Source: Solibacter sp039934035
Lineage (GTDB): Bacteria > Acidobacteriota > Terriglobia > Bryobacterales > Bryobacteraceae
Length of the DNA stretch: 64,000 bases
Reading direction: 5' to 3'
Assembly (NCBI GenBank): GCA_039934035.1
Contig: JBDTMZ010000107.1
Coordinates: 1-64,000 of the forward strand
The notes under the pieces were generated by a model. It did not search any database and was not told where the DNA came from. It worked only from the letters and a program-made list of their open reading frames with translations. Positions 7,832-16,353 of this stretch are shown here, piece by piece. Position 1 is the first letter of the stretch. Each line of letters starts with the position of its first letter. A program made the translations under genes and the position numbers.

Positions 7832-9718
7832 ATGTCCCGAAACGCCCTCCGCCTTTTGGCCGCCTCGATCCTCGCGCTCATGGCCGCCCTTTCCGGCGCC
7901 GCCGCCTGGCGCGAATCCGTCACAGTCGACGAAGTCACCCACCTCGCCGCCGGCGCCAGCTACCTCCAGAAACTCGACCTGCGCATGAACGTCGAACACC
8001 CTCCGCTCGCCAAACTCCTCGCCGCCCTTCCCGTCGTGCTCGCCGGAGCCCATGCCGACTACCGCAGCCCCGCCTGGACCTTCGCCCAGGAGGGACTTCT
8101 CCCCGCCTTCCTCGCCCAATGGTCCTTCGGGCATCAGTTTCTCACCCGCTGGAATTCCCCTGCCGCCACCCTCGCCTTGGGCCGCCTTCCCATGCTCCTG
8201 CTCACCCTCGCCCTCGGCGTCCTGCTCTACCTCTACGGCGTCCAACTCGGCGGCCCATCCGGCGGACTGCTCGCCGTCGCCCTGTACGCCAGCATGCCCG
8301 CGTTCCTCGCCTTCGGTCCCCTGGTGATCACCGACATTCCCATCGCCTTCTTCGTCCTCCTTACCCTGTGGACCTTCGCTGCCCTCTGGGACCCGGCTCA
8401 CGAGCCTCGCCGCGTCTGGCCCTTCGCCTTCGCCCTCGCCGGTGCGCTGCTCACCAAGTTCTCGGCCGGAATCCTCATCTTCGCCTTCCTCGCGCTCCGC
8501 CTTTCCCTGCGCGCCCGCCCGCTCGACGCGCTGCCCGGTACCCCGCCGCAAACCCTCCCCTGGCGTAAAGCCCGCTGGCGTGCCACCCTCCGCGGCGTCC
8601 TCCTTTCCGCCCTGATCGTCTACGCCGTCTACTTCGTCTTCTCCCTCCGCCAGCCCACCGATTCCCTGGCCATCCTCGGCAACAATCCCGCCTCCCTCGT
8701 CCTCCGCCGCCTCCTCATGCCGCCATGGACCTACCTGCGCGGACTCGCCCTCTTCGCCGTCATGTCCGTCCGCCCCACCTTCCTCCTCGGCCACAGCTAT
8801 TCCCACGGTGTCTGGTTCTACTTCCCCGTCGTCTTCGCCTTGAAGACTCCCCTGGCCGCCCTCGCCATCTTCCTGTTAGCCATTCCCGTGGGCCTGCTGG
8901 CCCGCCGCCGCAGCCCCGCCACACCCATCGTTCCGCCGGACCGCCAGATCTACTGGCGCGCCTTGTGGATCTTCCTCCTCATCTTCACCATCTTCTGTCT
9001 GGTCAGTCAGACCACCATCAGCATCCGCCACTTCACCACTCCCATGGCCCTCATGATCCTTGCCGTATCGCCATTCCCGCGTGCCCTCGGCGTCCTCCGC
9101 CATTCGGGCTCTCCCGCTGCCCGCACCTTGGGCTGGCTGACCGTTGCGCTCGCCGCCGCGGCCATCGTTACCACCGTTAGCGCCTATCCGTATTACATGC
9201 CGTACCTCAACTCCCTCGGTCGGGGCCGGCCCAACTTCTTTCTGGTGAACGATTCCAACCTCGATTGGAACCAGTCCCTCCCCGAAGTCCGCCGCTTCGC
9301 CGACCAACGCCGCATCGATCGCCTCCCCCTTGATGCATACGGCTTTTCCGATCCCGCCGTCTACGTGCCCCAAGCCGCGATCTGGAACTGTCAGACCCCT
9401 GCGCCTTCCGACGCCGGCCGCTGGGTTATCGTCTCCGCCGGCATGATTCTCGATGGCCACAACTGTGGTTGGCTGACCCATTATTCCTCCCAGGTCCTCG
9501 CCGGCGGCAGCATGTACGCCTTTCACCTGCCCTCCCCCATCCCGCCCGCCGGAGATCCCGCCGGATCTCCGCTTCCCGGCGCCTACCGCGCACTGGGCGG
9601 AATCGGCGGCGCTGTCGATATCGCCGCCCTGCTGCAACGCTGCATTCTCGACCCCAACCAGTTGAGGCCCACCATGGCTTCGATGATGGCCCAATTTCAA
9701 TCCGCGAAGCCCCGCTGA
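7832..9718 (+). CDS. Membrane glycosyltransferase, GT39/PMT-like
   Basis: A 628-residue multispanning membrane protein of the GT-C fold, likely moving a sugar from a polyprenyl-phosphate donor to a periplasmic acceptor. After an N-terminal helix comes ESVTVDEVTHLAAG, with the Asp-Glu pair typical of the first periplasmic loop, then RMNVEHPPLAKLLAALP, the HPPL motif of the family. About ten hydrophobic segments follow, and a C-terminal soluble part begins NDSNLDWNQSLPEVRRFAD, seen in related acidobacterial proteins. The start is ATG 7832, since the open frame upstream runs through the inverted repeat. No partner genes are adjacent. Confidence 0.8.
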   Translation: MSRNALRLLAASILALMAALSGAAAWRESVTVDEVTHLAAGASYLQKLDLRMNVEHPPLAKLLAALPVVLAGAHADYRSPAWTFAQEGLLPAFLAQWSFGHQFLTRWNSPAATLALGRLPMLLLTLALGVLLYLYGVQLGGPSGGLLAVALYASMPAFLAFGPLVITDIPIAFFVLLTLWTFAALWDPAHEPRRVWPFAFALAGALLTKFSAGILIFAFLALRLSLRARPLDALPGTPPQTLPWRKARWRATLRGVLLSALIVYAVYFVFSLRQPTDSLAILGNNPASLVLRRLLMPPWTYLRGLALFAVMSVRPTFLLGHSYSHGVWFYFPVVFALKTPLAALAIFLLAIPVGLLARRRSPATPIVPPDRQIYWRALWIFLLIFTIFCLVSQTTISIRHFTTPMALMILAVSPFPRALGVLRHSGSPAARTLGWLTVALAAAAIVTTVSAYPYYMPYLNSLGRGRPNFFLVNDSNLDWNQSLPEVRRFADQRRIDRLPLDAYGFSDPAVYVPQAAIWNCQTPAPSDAGRWVIVSAGMILDGHNCGWLTHYSSQVLAGGSMYAFHLPSPIPPAGDPAGSPLPGAYRALGGIGGAVDIAALLQRCILDPNQLRPTMASMMAQFQSAKPR

Positions 9719-9951
9719 TCCACATCCGGGGCCAATGATTATCCGCTTGAACAACCACGTGGTATTTGGACCGCGATACCTGACCACTTGCCTGTGATCA
9801 GGGTAACCACCCCGCAGTCGGCGCTGCGCTCCCGAGGTCACCGCTTATTCAATCCGGCGACGCCGGAGGCGGGGCTCGCCCGTGACAAGCGGGACCACGC
9901 CCGGCGCTCCCGAGGTCACCACTGATTCAATCCGGCGACGCCGGAGGCGGG
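9719..9951. repeat. Intergenic repeats including a 51-bp direct repeat
   Basis: Bases 9826-9876 and 9904-9954 are near-identical 51-base direct repeats (gcgctcccgaggtcacc ... ggaggcggggct) separated by 27 bases. Bases 9805-9822 (AACCACCCCGCAGTCGGC) differ by one base from 5053-5070. No gene is seen between 9719 and 10108. Confidence 0.8.
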
Positions 9952-10014
9952 GCTGAAAGCTGAAAGCCGAAAGCTGAAAGCTGAGAACTGAAAACTGAAA
10001 ACTGAAAACTGAAA
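9952..10014. repeat. Heptamer tandem repeat tract 2
   Basis: Nine 7-bp units: GCTGAAA twice, GCCGAAA, GCTGAAA, GCTGAGA, then ACTGAAA four times, with a degenerate tenth (ACTGCCC). Same family as the tracts at 5085 and 14645. Confidence 0.9.
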
Positions 10015-10108
10015 ACTGCCCCGCTCCAATTCCGACTTGTGCCTCCTCCTTTGACTGTGATACTTTCCTCCCACCTGGATTTCCGATTCATCCAGGAGGG
10101 GAAACGCA

Positions 10109-11185
10109 ATGCCTATTGCACACCTGCGCCGCATCGTGAGGATCGCCGGCTTCTGCTTCCTGATTCCTGCCGCCTTCTCTCTTGCGGCCCAAACCAACGA
10201 CGCCTTGAGCCTCAACGAGCAGGGTGTCGAAGCCGCAGCTCACTCAGACTACCCGCAGGCCGCGCGCCTCTACCGCGAAGCCATCCGCATCTGGCGCGAC
10301 CTCGGACCCGCATACGAAGCCCACACCGCCACCAGTCTCTTCAACCTCGGCTCCGTGCTCTGTAATGCCGGTAACTCCGCCGAGGCCGTTCGCGTCCTCG
10401 AGGAAGCCCTCCAACTTCACCAGCACTCTCTCGGCCCCGCCCACCTGCGAACCGTGCGCAATCTCGGCCTGTTGGGCCAAGCCTACGTCCAGTCCGGCGA
10501 CACCGCCCGCGCCGACGCCACCCTCGCCGAAGGTCTCGCCCTCGCCCGCAAGCTCTATCCCAACGACCTTGTCACCGGGCAAATCCTCTTAGCCCTCTCC
10601 CTGTCCCGCCGCGTGCAAAACAAATTCGACGAAGCCCTGCAGTTCGGCGAAGAGGGACTCGCCGCCACGCTCCAGGCCGCCGGAGAACTCACCAGCGACG
10701 CAGCCCTCGCCTACGAGAATGTGGGCACCCTTCACCGCCTCGCCGGACATCCCTGGCGCGCCATTCCCCTGCTTCGCAAGGCCCGCTTTCTCTGCGAGCG
10801 CACCCTCGGTCCAGCCAGTCCCGCACTCGCCTCGCTCCTCAGTCAGGAAGGCCTCGCCCTGCTCGACGATGGCAAAGTCGCCCTGGCGGAGCAGCAATTG
10901 TCCCAGGCAGTCGATTCGCTCGCCGCCCTGGGCCCTTCCGGCGAATATCGCCTCGCCACCGCCAAGAGCAATCTCGCAATCCTGCGCCTCCATCAGCGCA
11001 AATTGGCAGACGCCGAGCGCCTGTTGCTCGATGCGCTCGCCATTGAAGAGCGCCTGCCCTCGCGCCCCGTATTCGAAACCGTGAGCACCCTGGAAACCCT
11101 GGCGCAACTGCGCAAAGTGCAGCGCCGCCACGCCGAATCCGTCCAATTGATCGCCCGCGCCGCCGCCATCCAATCCAGGCGATAG
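10109..11185 (+). CDS. Secreted TPR-repeat protein
   Basis: A 358-residue protein with a signal peptide (RIAGFCFLIPAAFSLAAQ, residues 11-28) followed by about seven TPR-like helical pairs, for example ALSLNEQGVEAAAHSDYPQAARLYREAIRI and TATSLFNLGSVLCNAGNSAEAVRVLEEALQL. The pattern resembles kinesin-light-chain-type TPRs. Probably a periplasmic scaffold with unknown partners. The ATG at 10109 has AGGAGGGG upstream. A GATACT element at 10059-10064 may be the -10. It follows the heptamer tract. Confidence 0.82.
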   Translation: MPIAHLRRIVRIAGFCFLIPAAFSLAAQTNDALSLNEQGVEAAAHSDYPQAARLYREAIRIWRDLGPAYEAHTATSLFNLGSVLCNAGNSAEAVRVLEEALQLHQHSLGPAHLRTVRNLGLLGQAYVQSGDTARADATLAEGLALARKLYPNDLVTGQILLALSLSRRVQNKFDEALQFGEEGLAATLQAAGELTSDAALAYENVGTLHRLAGHPWRAIPLLRKARFLCERTLGPASPALASLLSQEGLALLDDGKVALAEQQLSQAVDSLAALGPSGEYRLATAKSNLAILRLHQRKLADAERLLLDALAIEERLPSRPVFETVSTLETLAQLRKVQRRHAESVQLIARAAAIQSRR

Positions 11186-11237
11186 GGGGCGCATAAGGAT
11201 GGGGCCGGCCAGGCTCTCCCGGAACCTGAATCGCTGG

Positions 11238-11272
11238 CCAACTAGGCCCAAGTAGGCCCAACCAGGCCCAAC
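11238..11272. repeat. Short AGGCCCAA repeats
   Basis: Three copies of an AGGCCCAA unit occur about 11 bases apart in the gap between convergent genes. Otherwise nothing is seen in this short gap. Confidence 0.6.
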
Positions 11273-11328
11273 GATGCCTCCGCTATTTCTTCTTTCACTG
11301 GCGAGAAGGTTCCGAATTCCCATCCAAG

Positions 11329-13728
11329 CTACGCAGTCCCCTCCGACGGCGGCGACAGGGCTAGAATGCGCATTTTCACGAAGCCGAGCCCGAGGCGGCG
11401 CTGGTCGGCGGATGACCCACCCGAATATTCCGCGGGCGTCATCGGATGCGGAATCGAGAAAGTAATCGTGCGGGCGCCGCCGTGGCCGCTGAAATCCAGC
11501 TGATATTTGCTCCGGCGTTTTCCTTTCATCGCCATTTGTCTCGTGACACTGCCTACCGTCACGGGAATGATCGCGCCGGAGTTTGGGCCGAATGCGCAGG
11601 CGTGCAGAATCAACCGGAAAGAGGGGGGCAACTCCTCCGGAATCGTGAGTCTCACGCTGGGTCCGTCGCTCCAAACACCCCACCTCTCCGGGTCCGCGAG
11701 GCCCTGCGCCTCCAGCAACTCCAGGACGCAGTTTGCCGAGAACCGGACAGAATGCGTCAGTGGCGATGGCGGCTCCTCCGGGACCCACACGCGGCGCTCC
11801 CCGCAACCCGGCACATCACGGTAGGTCGCGCTGGCCAGCCGGTTATTCACCTTTCTGACCGCGTTCGCCAGGGCTCGCTTCCCCATTAAGCCGCCCAATG
11901 TCCGGCCCGGCAAGGTTTTCGTTAACCATTCATTGCAACGCCGGTTGCGATCTGCAATCAGTAAAGCAATCGCTCCGGCGAGCTCCACGCCGGCGATGGC
12001 GGCGAATCCCTGCGCTGTCTCCATGGAGCCGTGACGCAGGGCGATGACGCACCATTCCTGCTTGCAGCGCTCGGCTTGCTGCTCCGATAATCCGCCACCG
12101 GGATACACCGCGACTGTCTCGTCCGCATTAAAAAACTGCGCGCCGCTTTTCCACGCGCGGCACAACAGATCGTGATCCGCCGCGATACGGAATAACGGAT
12201 CGAATTGAAGTTCCCGGAGCAATTGTGTGCGGACGGCCGTCGCCTGATGACCCGGAAGTCCCGCTATGCTGTGGGAATCGAAGACTCCCGCCTCAAGGCG
12301 CGACCAAATCCATCCAAAATCGGCTCCCTTATGGATTTCGTCGATCCCAGCGGTCGTACGGTAGATGTGATGCCCATACACCACGCCGGCTAATTGCGGA
12401 GCCTTCGCAAACAGCCTGCGCAAGGCATCCGCCGAACTCAGGAAATCTCCCGCGTTCATGAACAGCACCCAGTCCGTCTTCACCGCCTCCAGGGACTGTT
12501 GCATGGCCGCATAGACTCCTCCATCCGGCCGGCTCGTCCACGAAGTGAGTGCGTTTTCGTATCGCCGGATCACATCGATGGTGCCATCGCTCGATGCGCC
12601 GTCGCATATTACGTATTGGAGGCCCGGATAGTCTTGCCCGACGACACTGCGAATGGTTCTTTCGATCCCGTCGCGGGCATTCAGGCAAACCGTCACGACA
12701 GTGACCGAAGGCAGAGATTCATTGGTTGCAGGGTTCCCGGCCGCAGGAGTCTCCTCCGCGGCTTCGATCCATTTCTCGACAGCGAAGCTCTTTCGCTGGA
12801 AAGAAGCACTCGGAGTGGCAAAGAAGGAGAGAAACTTCTCGACCTCCCCCTCCCACCGCCGTCGCCCGCGTTCCATCGAATCGCGCGCCCTGAGGCCCAT
12901 TTCCTGGTAGCGCCGAAGGTCGCCAGCCTCCGAGCCGTCAAGCTCGTACAGCACGCCGGTGCACCCCTGGGCAATGTATTCGTTGTGTGTGGACGTGTTG
13001 GGTGCGACGACGCAGAGTCCCATCGCCATCGCCTTCAGAAAGCCAAATCCGATGCCTTCCAGACGACGAGGGGCGAAATAGATGTTGTGCCTGGCCAGGT
13101 CATTCAGATGAGTCGCGCTCGACGAGACCCAGGTCGTTTCGCTATAACTGGCAGTGTCGACGGGCGCCCCCCCGGTATGCACGGAGAGGCCGGACCCCGG
13201 GTCGGGGACGTTATGCACCGTGAAGTGTTCAAAGGCGAAGCCCTGCGTCAGGCGGCGGATCACCTGCTCGCTGATCTCCGGTCTGCGGCGCCAATAGTAT
13301 CCCCGGGGGCCGCTCGAGTTCTGCGCCTGCGGATACGGTTTCGGGTCCGGATAATATTGAAAATAGGCGGATGCCGGATGCCGCGCAACCACTTCCCGAT
13401 TGAGTGTCGACGAGAAACAAAGAACCTTGGCGCTATGGAAGACCTCAGGCCAGTGGAATGCTCCGTCCCAAACCAGGCCGTCGTACATCGGCACAAAGAC
13501 GACATTGGGATGATCGGCGTTCAGGTACCGAAAGCACTCGTGTGACTGAAAGATCACGATGCAATCGAACGCCCGAGGCTCAAAGCCGGCTACCCAGTCA
13601 TCCTGCCGTTGCGCCCACGATCCGTCGAAATAGACATCTACCGTTCCAATTTGCCGCAATAAGTCGACAAGGAAATCCGCGGACCCGGTGACCTCATGAT
13701 AGGAATGGCAGATTAATGCAATCCTCAT
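11329..13728 (-). CDS. Two-domain glycosyltransferase (GT-B-like + GT2) with C-terminal DUF7024-like domain
   Basis: A 799-residue fusion. Residues 1 to about 310 resemble a GT-B glycosyltransferase, with FAPRRLEGIGFGFLKAMAMGLCVVAPNTSTHNEYI near the end holding the nucleotide-sugar-binding Glu motif. About 340-560 is a GT2 GT-A domain: PSVTVVTVCLNARDGIERTIRSV, CDGASSDGTIDVI, RPDGGVYAAMQQSLE, FMNAGD and AADHDLLCRAWK. The last 140 residues (WGVWSDGPSVRLTI ... GPNSG ... ADQRRLGLGFVKMRIL) match a domain often attached to glycosyltransferases. It probably assembles a surface polysaccharide. The start MRIALICHSY at ATG 13728 is chosen because similarity begins there. It has no neighbouring polysaccharide genes. 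Confidence 0.8.
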   Translation of the reverse strand: MRIALICHSYHEVTGSADFLVDLLRQIGTVDVYFDGSWAQRQDDWVAGFEPRAFDCIVIFQSHECFRYLNADHPNVVFVPMYDGLVWDGAFHWPEVFHSAKVLCFSSTLNREVVARHPASAYFQYYPDPKPYPQAQNSSGPRGYYWRRRPEISEQVIRRLTQGFAFEHFTVHNVPDPGSGLSVHTGGAPVDTASYSETTWVSSSATHLNDLARHNIYFAPRRLEGIGFGFLKAMAMGLCVVAPNTSTHNEYIAQGCTGVLYELDGSEAGDLRRYQEMGLRARDSMERGRRRWEGEVEKFLSFFATPSASFQRKSFAVEKWIEAAEETPAAGNPATNESLPSVTVVTVCLNARDGIERTIRSVVGQDYPGLQYVICDGASSDGTIDVIRRYENALTSWTSRPDGGVYAAMQQSLEAVKTDWVLFMNAGDFLSSADALRRLFAKAPQLAGVVYGHHIYRTTAGIDEIHKGADFGWIWSRLEAGVFDSHSIAGLPGHQATAVRTQLLRELQFDPLFRIAADHDLLCRAWKSGAQFFNADETVAVYPGGGLSEQQAERCKQEWCVIALRHGSMETAQGFAAIAGVELAGAIALLIADRNRRCNEWLTKTLPGRTLGGLMGKRALANAVRKVNNRLASATYRDVPGCGERRVWVPEEPPSPLTHSVRFSANCVLELLEAQGLADPERWGVWSDGPSVRLTIPEELPPSFRLILHACAFGPNSGAIIPVTVGSVTRQMAMKGKRRSKYQLDFSGHGGARTITFSIPHPMTPAEYSGGSSADQRRLGLGFVKMRILALSPPSEGTA

Positions 13729-14009
13729 CGAACCTGCCACCCAATGTAGCATCGTCGCAGAGACGTTCCGGATCTTCTGGCAACAGCGGGGCAGCCACGT
13801 CGCGGGGTCTTCCCTGCACGCTGGCCTCACCTTCGCAGCAATCCAGAGTCTTTCCTCCCCTCCAGCTTTCCCGCCACGCGAAGCTGGGGAAACCTGGAAC
13901 CGTCACGCCGACTTTTCCAAAATCGTCCCCATCGTTTCAGCCGCTTAGCGCCATCTGCCCCGATTTGCCCCCCTGTCCGTGCCTTACCCTCCTAATCAGG
14001 AGCACCCTT

Positions 14010-14663
14010 ATGGCATCCCAGAAACAGATCGTCGCCAACCGCCGCAATGCTACCAAATCCACCGGCCCCACCACTGCCGCCGGCAAGTCCACATCCTCCC
14101 ATAACGCTTTGAAAACCGGCCTCTACGCCAAATCCATGATCATTCGAGGCGAGAGCACGGCCGACCTCCAGGAGCGCATTGACGACTACTATCGCCGCTA
14201 CCGTCCCGAAACCCCCGAATTGCGCTCCCTCATCGACGAACTCATCACCATCGAGTGGGAACTCCTCCGCCTCACCCGCGTCGGCGCCGACATGTGGAAC
14301 TACCAGATCGACACTTCCTGGACCGCCGGCCGCGACAAACATCCCGTCGGCAAAGCCGCCAACATTCACGACAAGGCCTTCTACTATCTCCAGCGCCGCG
14401 TCGATTCCACCCGCCGTGCCCAGGAGCGCGTCCTCCGGCTCGTCCGCGAGCACTGCACCAATCCCATCCCGGTTCCCGAGCCCACCGCAGTCTCCACGGC
14501 CGACCCGGCGCCAGCCCTAACTCTTTGTCCCCCATCCGCTTCCAGCCCAAATGGCTTCGTTCCCGCACAATTCCTTCCCGAACCCCCCGCCGCCGGGCCG
14601 CAAGCAGAACTGCCAGCTGACAACCGAAAACGGACGCCTGAAAAACTGAAAACTGACAACTGA
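14010..14663 (+). CDS. Conserved acidobacterial 'ANRRNA/STGP' family protein
   Basis: A 217-residue protein starting MASQKQIVANRRNATKST, then GPTTAAGKSTSSHNALKTGL, a highly recognisable N-terminus of a protein family present in many copies in acidobacteria, with no assigned function. The basic N-terminus suggests nucleic-acid binding, and a helical middle (ERIDDYYRRYRPETPELRSLIDELITIEWELLRLTRV) follows. ATG 14010 has AGGAG seven bases upstream. The last dozen or so codons are derived from degenerate copies of the heptamer repeat, and the stop codon itself lies in that tract, so the C-terminus has been rewritten by repeat DNA. Confidence 0.75.
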   Translation: MASQKQIVANRRNATKSTGPTTAAGKSTSSHNALKTGLYAKSMIIRGESTADLQERIDDYYRRYRPETPELRSLIDELITIEWELLRLTRVGADMWNYQIDTSWTAGRDKHPVGKAANIHDKAFYYLQRRVDSTRRAQERVLRLVREHCTNPIPVPEPTAVSTADPAPALTLCPPSASSPNGFVPAQFLPEPPAAGPQAELPADNRKRTPEKLKTDN

Positions 14664-14721
14664 CAACTGAATACTGAAAACTGAAAACTGACAACTGACA
14701 ACTGAAAACTGCCGACTGAAA
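14645..14721. repeat. Heptamer tandem repeat tract 3
   Basis: Eleven units of ACTGAAA/ACTGACA type. Degenerate units (GCTGACA, ACCGAAA, ACGGACG, CCTGAAA at 14616-14643) extend upstream into the coding region. Same family as the tracts at 5085 and 9952. Confidence 0.9.
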
Positions 14722-14808
14722 CTGATGACTCCGAAGGCCGGCAGTTGCCATCTGTCCTCGTGTTATCATGAGACTTAGCCATCACTCTTTCCCCGAGGTA
14801 AATTCCAC

Positions 14809-16077
14809 TTGGCATTAGTAGAAGGTTGCAAACACTCTCTTGAGATCTCCATTCCCGTCGATGTAGTAGAGAGCGAAACCGGCCGCGTTGTCGACGATTT
14901 CCAGAAGCGCGCCAAGCTTCAGGGCTTCCGCCCCGGGAAGGCGCCCGCGAGCCTCATCCGCAAGACCTTTGCCGGCGATATCCGGCAGAAAGTGCTCGAG
15001 AATCTGATCCCCGTCCATCTGCACAAGCAGATCGAAGCCGAAAATCTCAACCCGGTCGGCACCCCCGACGTCAGCGACGTGCACTTCCACGATGGCGCGC
15101 CTCTCAAATTCACCGCCACTTTCGAAGTCTTCCCCGAAGTGACTCTCGGCGAATACACCAACGTCGAAGTGCCGTATCAGGACCCCACCATCACCGACGA
15201 GGACATCGCCAAGCGCGTCGACGAGATCCGAGAGCAAAAGGCTCAGTACATCAACATCGATCCGCGCCCGCTCGAACTCGGTGATTTCGCCGTCGTCGCC
15301 CTCGAAAGCCTCTCAGGCGTCGAAGGCGAGCCCGTCAAGAGCGATGAAATGGTGCTCGAAATGGGTGGCAAGGACACCTTCGAAGCCTTCACCGAGAACC
15401 TGAGCGGCCTCACTCCCGGCGACGAGAAGGATTTCGAAGTTACCTACCCTGCCGATTACGGCTCCGAAAAACTGGCAGGCAAGACCGTCAAATTCCACGC
15501 CACCCTCAAGGGTCTCCGCCGCAAGGAACTGCCCGAACTCGACGACGAGTTCGCCCAGGAGTTGGGCGATTACCGCACGGTGGACGAATTGAAGGAAGCC
15601 GTCCGCAAATCCATCTTCGGCCAGCGCCAGAACGATGCCCAGCAGGAAGCCAAGAACAACATCGTCGATAAACTCATTGACGCCCACGAGTTCCCCGTCC
15701 CCGAGGAGTTCGTCGACCGTCAGATCAAGAATCGCGTCGAACAGCGCCTGCGCGCTCTCACGGAGCAGGGAATCGATCCCCGTAAACTCAACCTCGATTG
15801 GGAAAAGCTCAAGGAATCCCAGCGCGATAAGGCCATCCGCGAAGTGAAGGCGTCCATCCTGCTCGGCAAGGTCAGCGAACGGGAAGCCATTCACGCGACG
15901 CGCGACGATGTCGACGCCGAAGTAGAGAAGGCCGCCCGCCAGCTGCGCAAGCCCGTGGCTGCGGTTCACATGGATTTCGAAAAGGACGGCACACTCGGGC
16001 GTATCGCCAATCACATTCAGACCGAAAAGACGCTCAACTTCCTTTTCGAACACGCTCGTAAGACCGCCGAATCGTAA
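14809..16077 (+). CDS. tig: Trigger factor (ribosome-associated chaperone and prolyl isomerase)
   Basis: A 422-residue protein with the three trigger-factor domains. The N-terminal ribosome-binding domain has the signature GFRPGKAP at residues 39-46. A FKBP-like isomerase domain lies near 155-240 (LGDFAVVALESLSG ... FEVTYPADYGSEKLAGKTVKFHATLKGL). A long helical C-terminal cradle follows. It holds nascent chains at the ribosome exit. The start is TTG 14809 with GAGGT eight bases upstream. No ATG lies near the conserved N-terminus. It leads a run of protein-quality-control genes (clpX, lon), but clpP, usually next, is absent. Confidence 0.96.
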   Translation: MALVEGCKHSLEISIPVDVVESETGRVVDDFQKRAKLQGFRPGKAPASLIRKTFAGDIRQKVLENLIPVHLHKQIEAENLNPVGTPDVSDVHFHDGAPLKFTATFEVFPEVTLGEYTNVEVPYQDPTITDEDIAKRVDEIREQKAQYINIDPRPLELGDFAVVALESLSGVEGEPVKSDEMVLEMGGKDTFEAFTENLSGLTPGDEKDFEVTYPADYGSEKLAGKTVKFHATLKGLRRKELPELDDEFAQELGDYRTVDELKEAVRKSIFGQRQNDAQQEAKNNIVDKLIDAHEFPVPEEFVDRQIKNRVEQRLRALTEQGIDPRKLNLDWEKLKESQRDKAIREVKASILLGKVSEREAIHATRDDVDAEVEKAARQLRKPVAAVHMDFEKDGTLGRIANHIQTEKTLNFLFEHARKTAES

Positions 16078-16255
16078 TGGCGTCGGCGCCACCTCGGGGC
16101 TGGCCGAAAAGCGGGGCAGCCCGAAGTAGCTAGCCGCCCCGAAGCGCGGGCCGACCCCGCGGCATCTAAAGATTGAGTGGCCCGCCAGTTCCGTGGCCAT
16201 GGACATTAACTTAAATTAACCGGAGGTAGCCCCCCCAGGCGTTATCCCGGGTCGA

Positions 16256-16284
16256 TTGCTAAGCAACCCAGTTCAGGTGATAAT
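16256..16284 (+). promoter_or_regulatory. Predicted sigma-70-type promoter of clpX
   Basis: TTGCTA (16256-16261), a 17-base spacer and GATAAT (16279-16284) form a plausible vegetative promoter, giving a leader of about 60 bases before clpX. This suggests clpX is transcribed separately from tig. By-eye prediction. Confidence 0.5.
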
Positions 16285-16353
16285 AGGAGCGTACGTGGAA
16301 GTTGTGCCCTACCCTGACGGCGCTGTGCCAACAGCGGAAGAGGAGAAATTCGC

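Noticed and set aside
8119..8568. Long Arg/Pro/Ala-rich frames opposite or beside GC-rich genes (for example at 8119-8568, 2357-3208, 61113-62120)
   Set aside because: These are shadows of real genes in high-GC DNA: biased composition, no ribosome binding sites, and a better-supported gene in another frame.
9925..10215. Frames translating as repeated FSFQFSVFS-like sequence over the heptamer tracts
   Set aside because: They are simple products of the 7-bp repeats and have no independent evidence of being genes.
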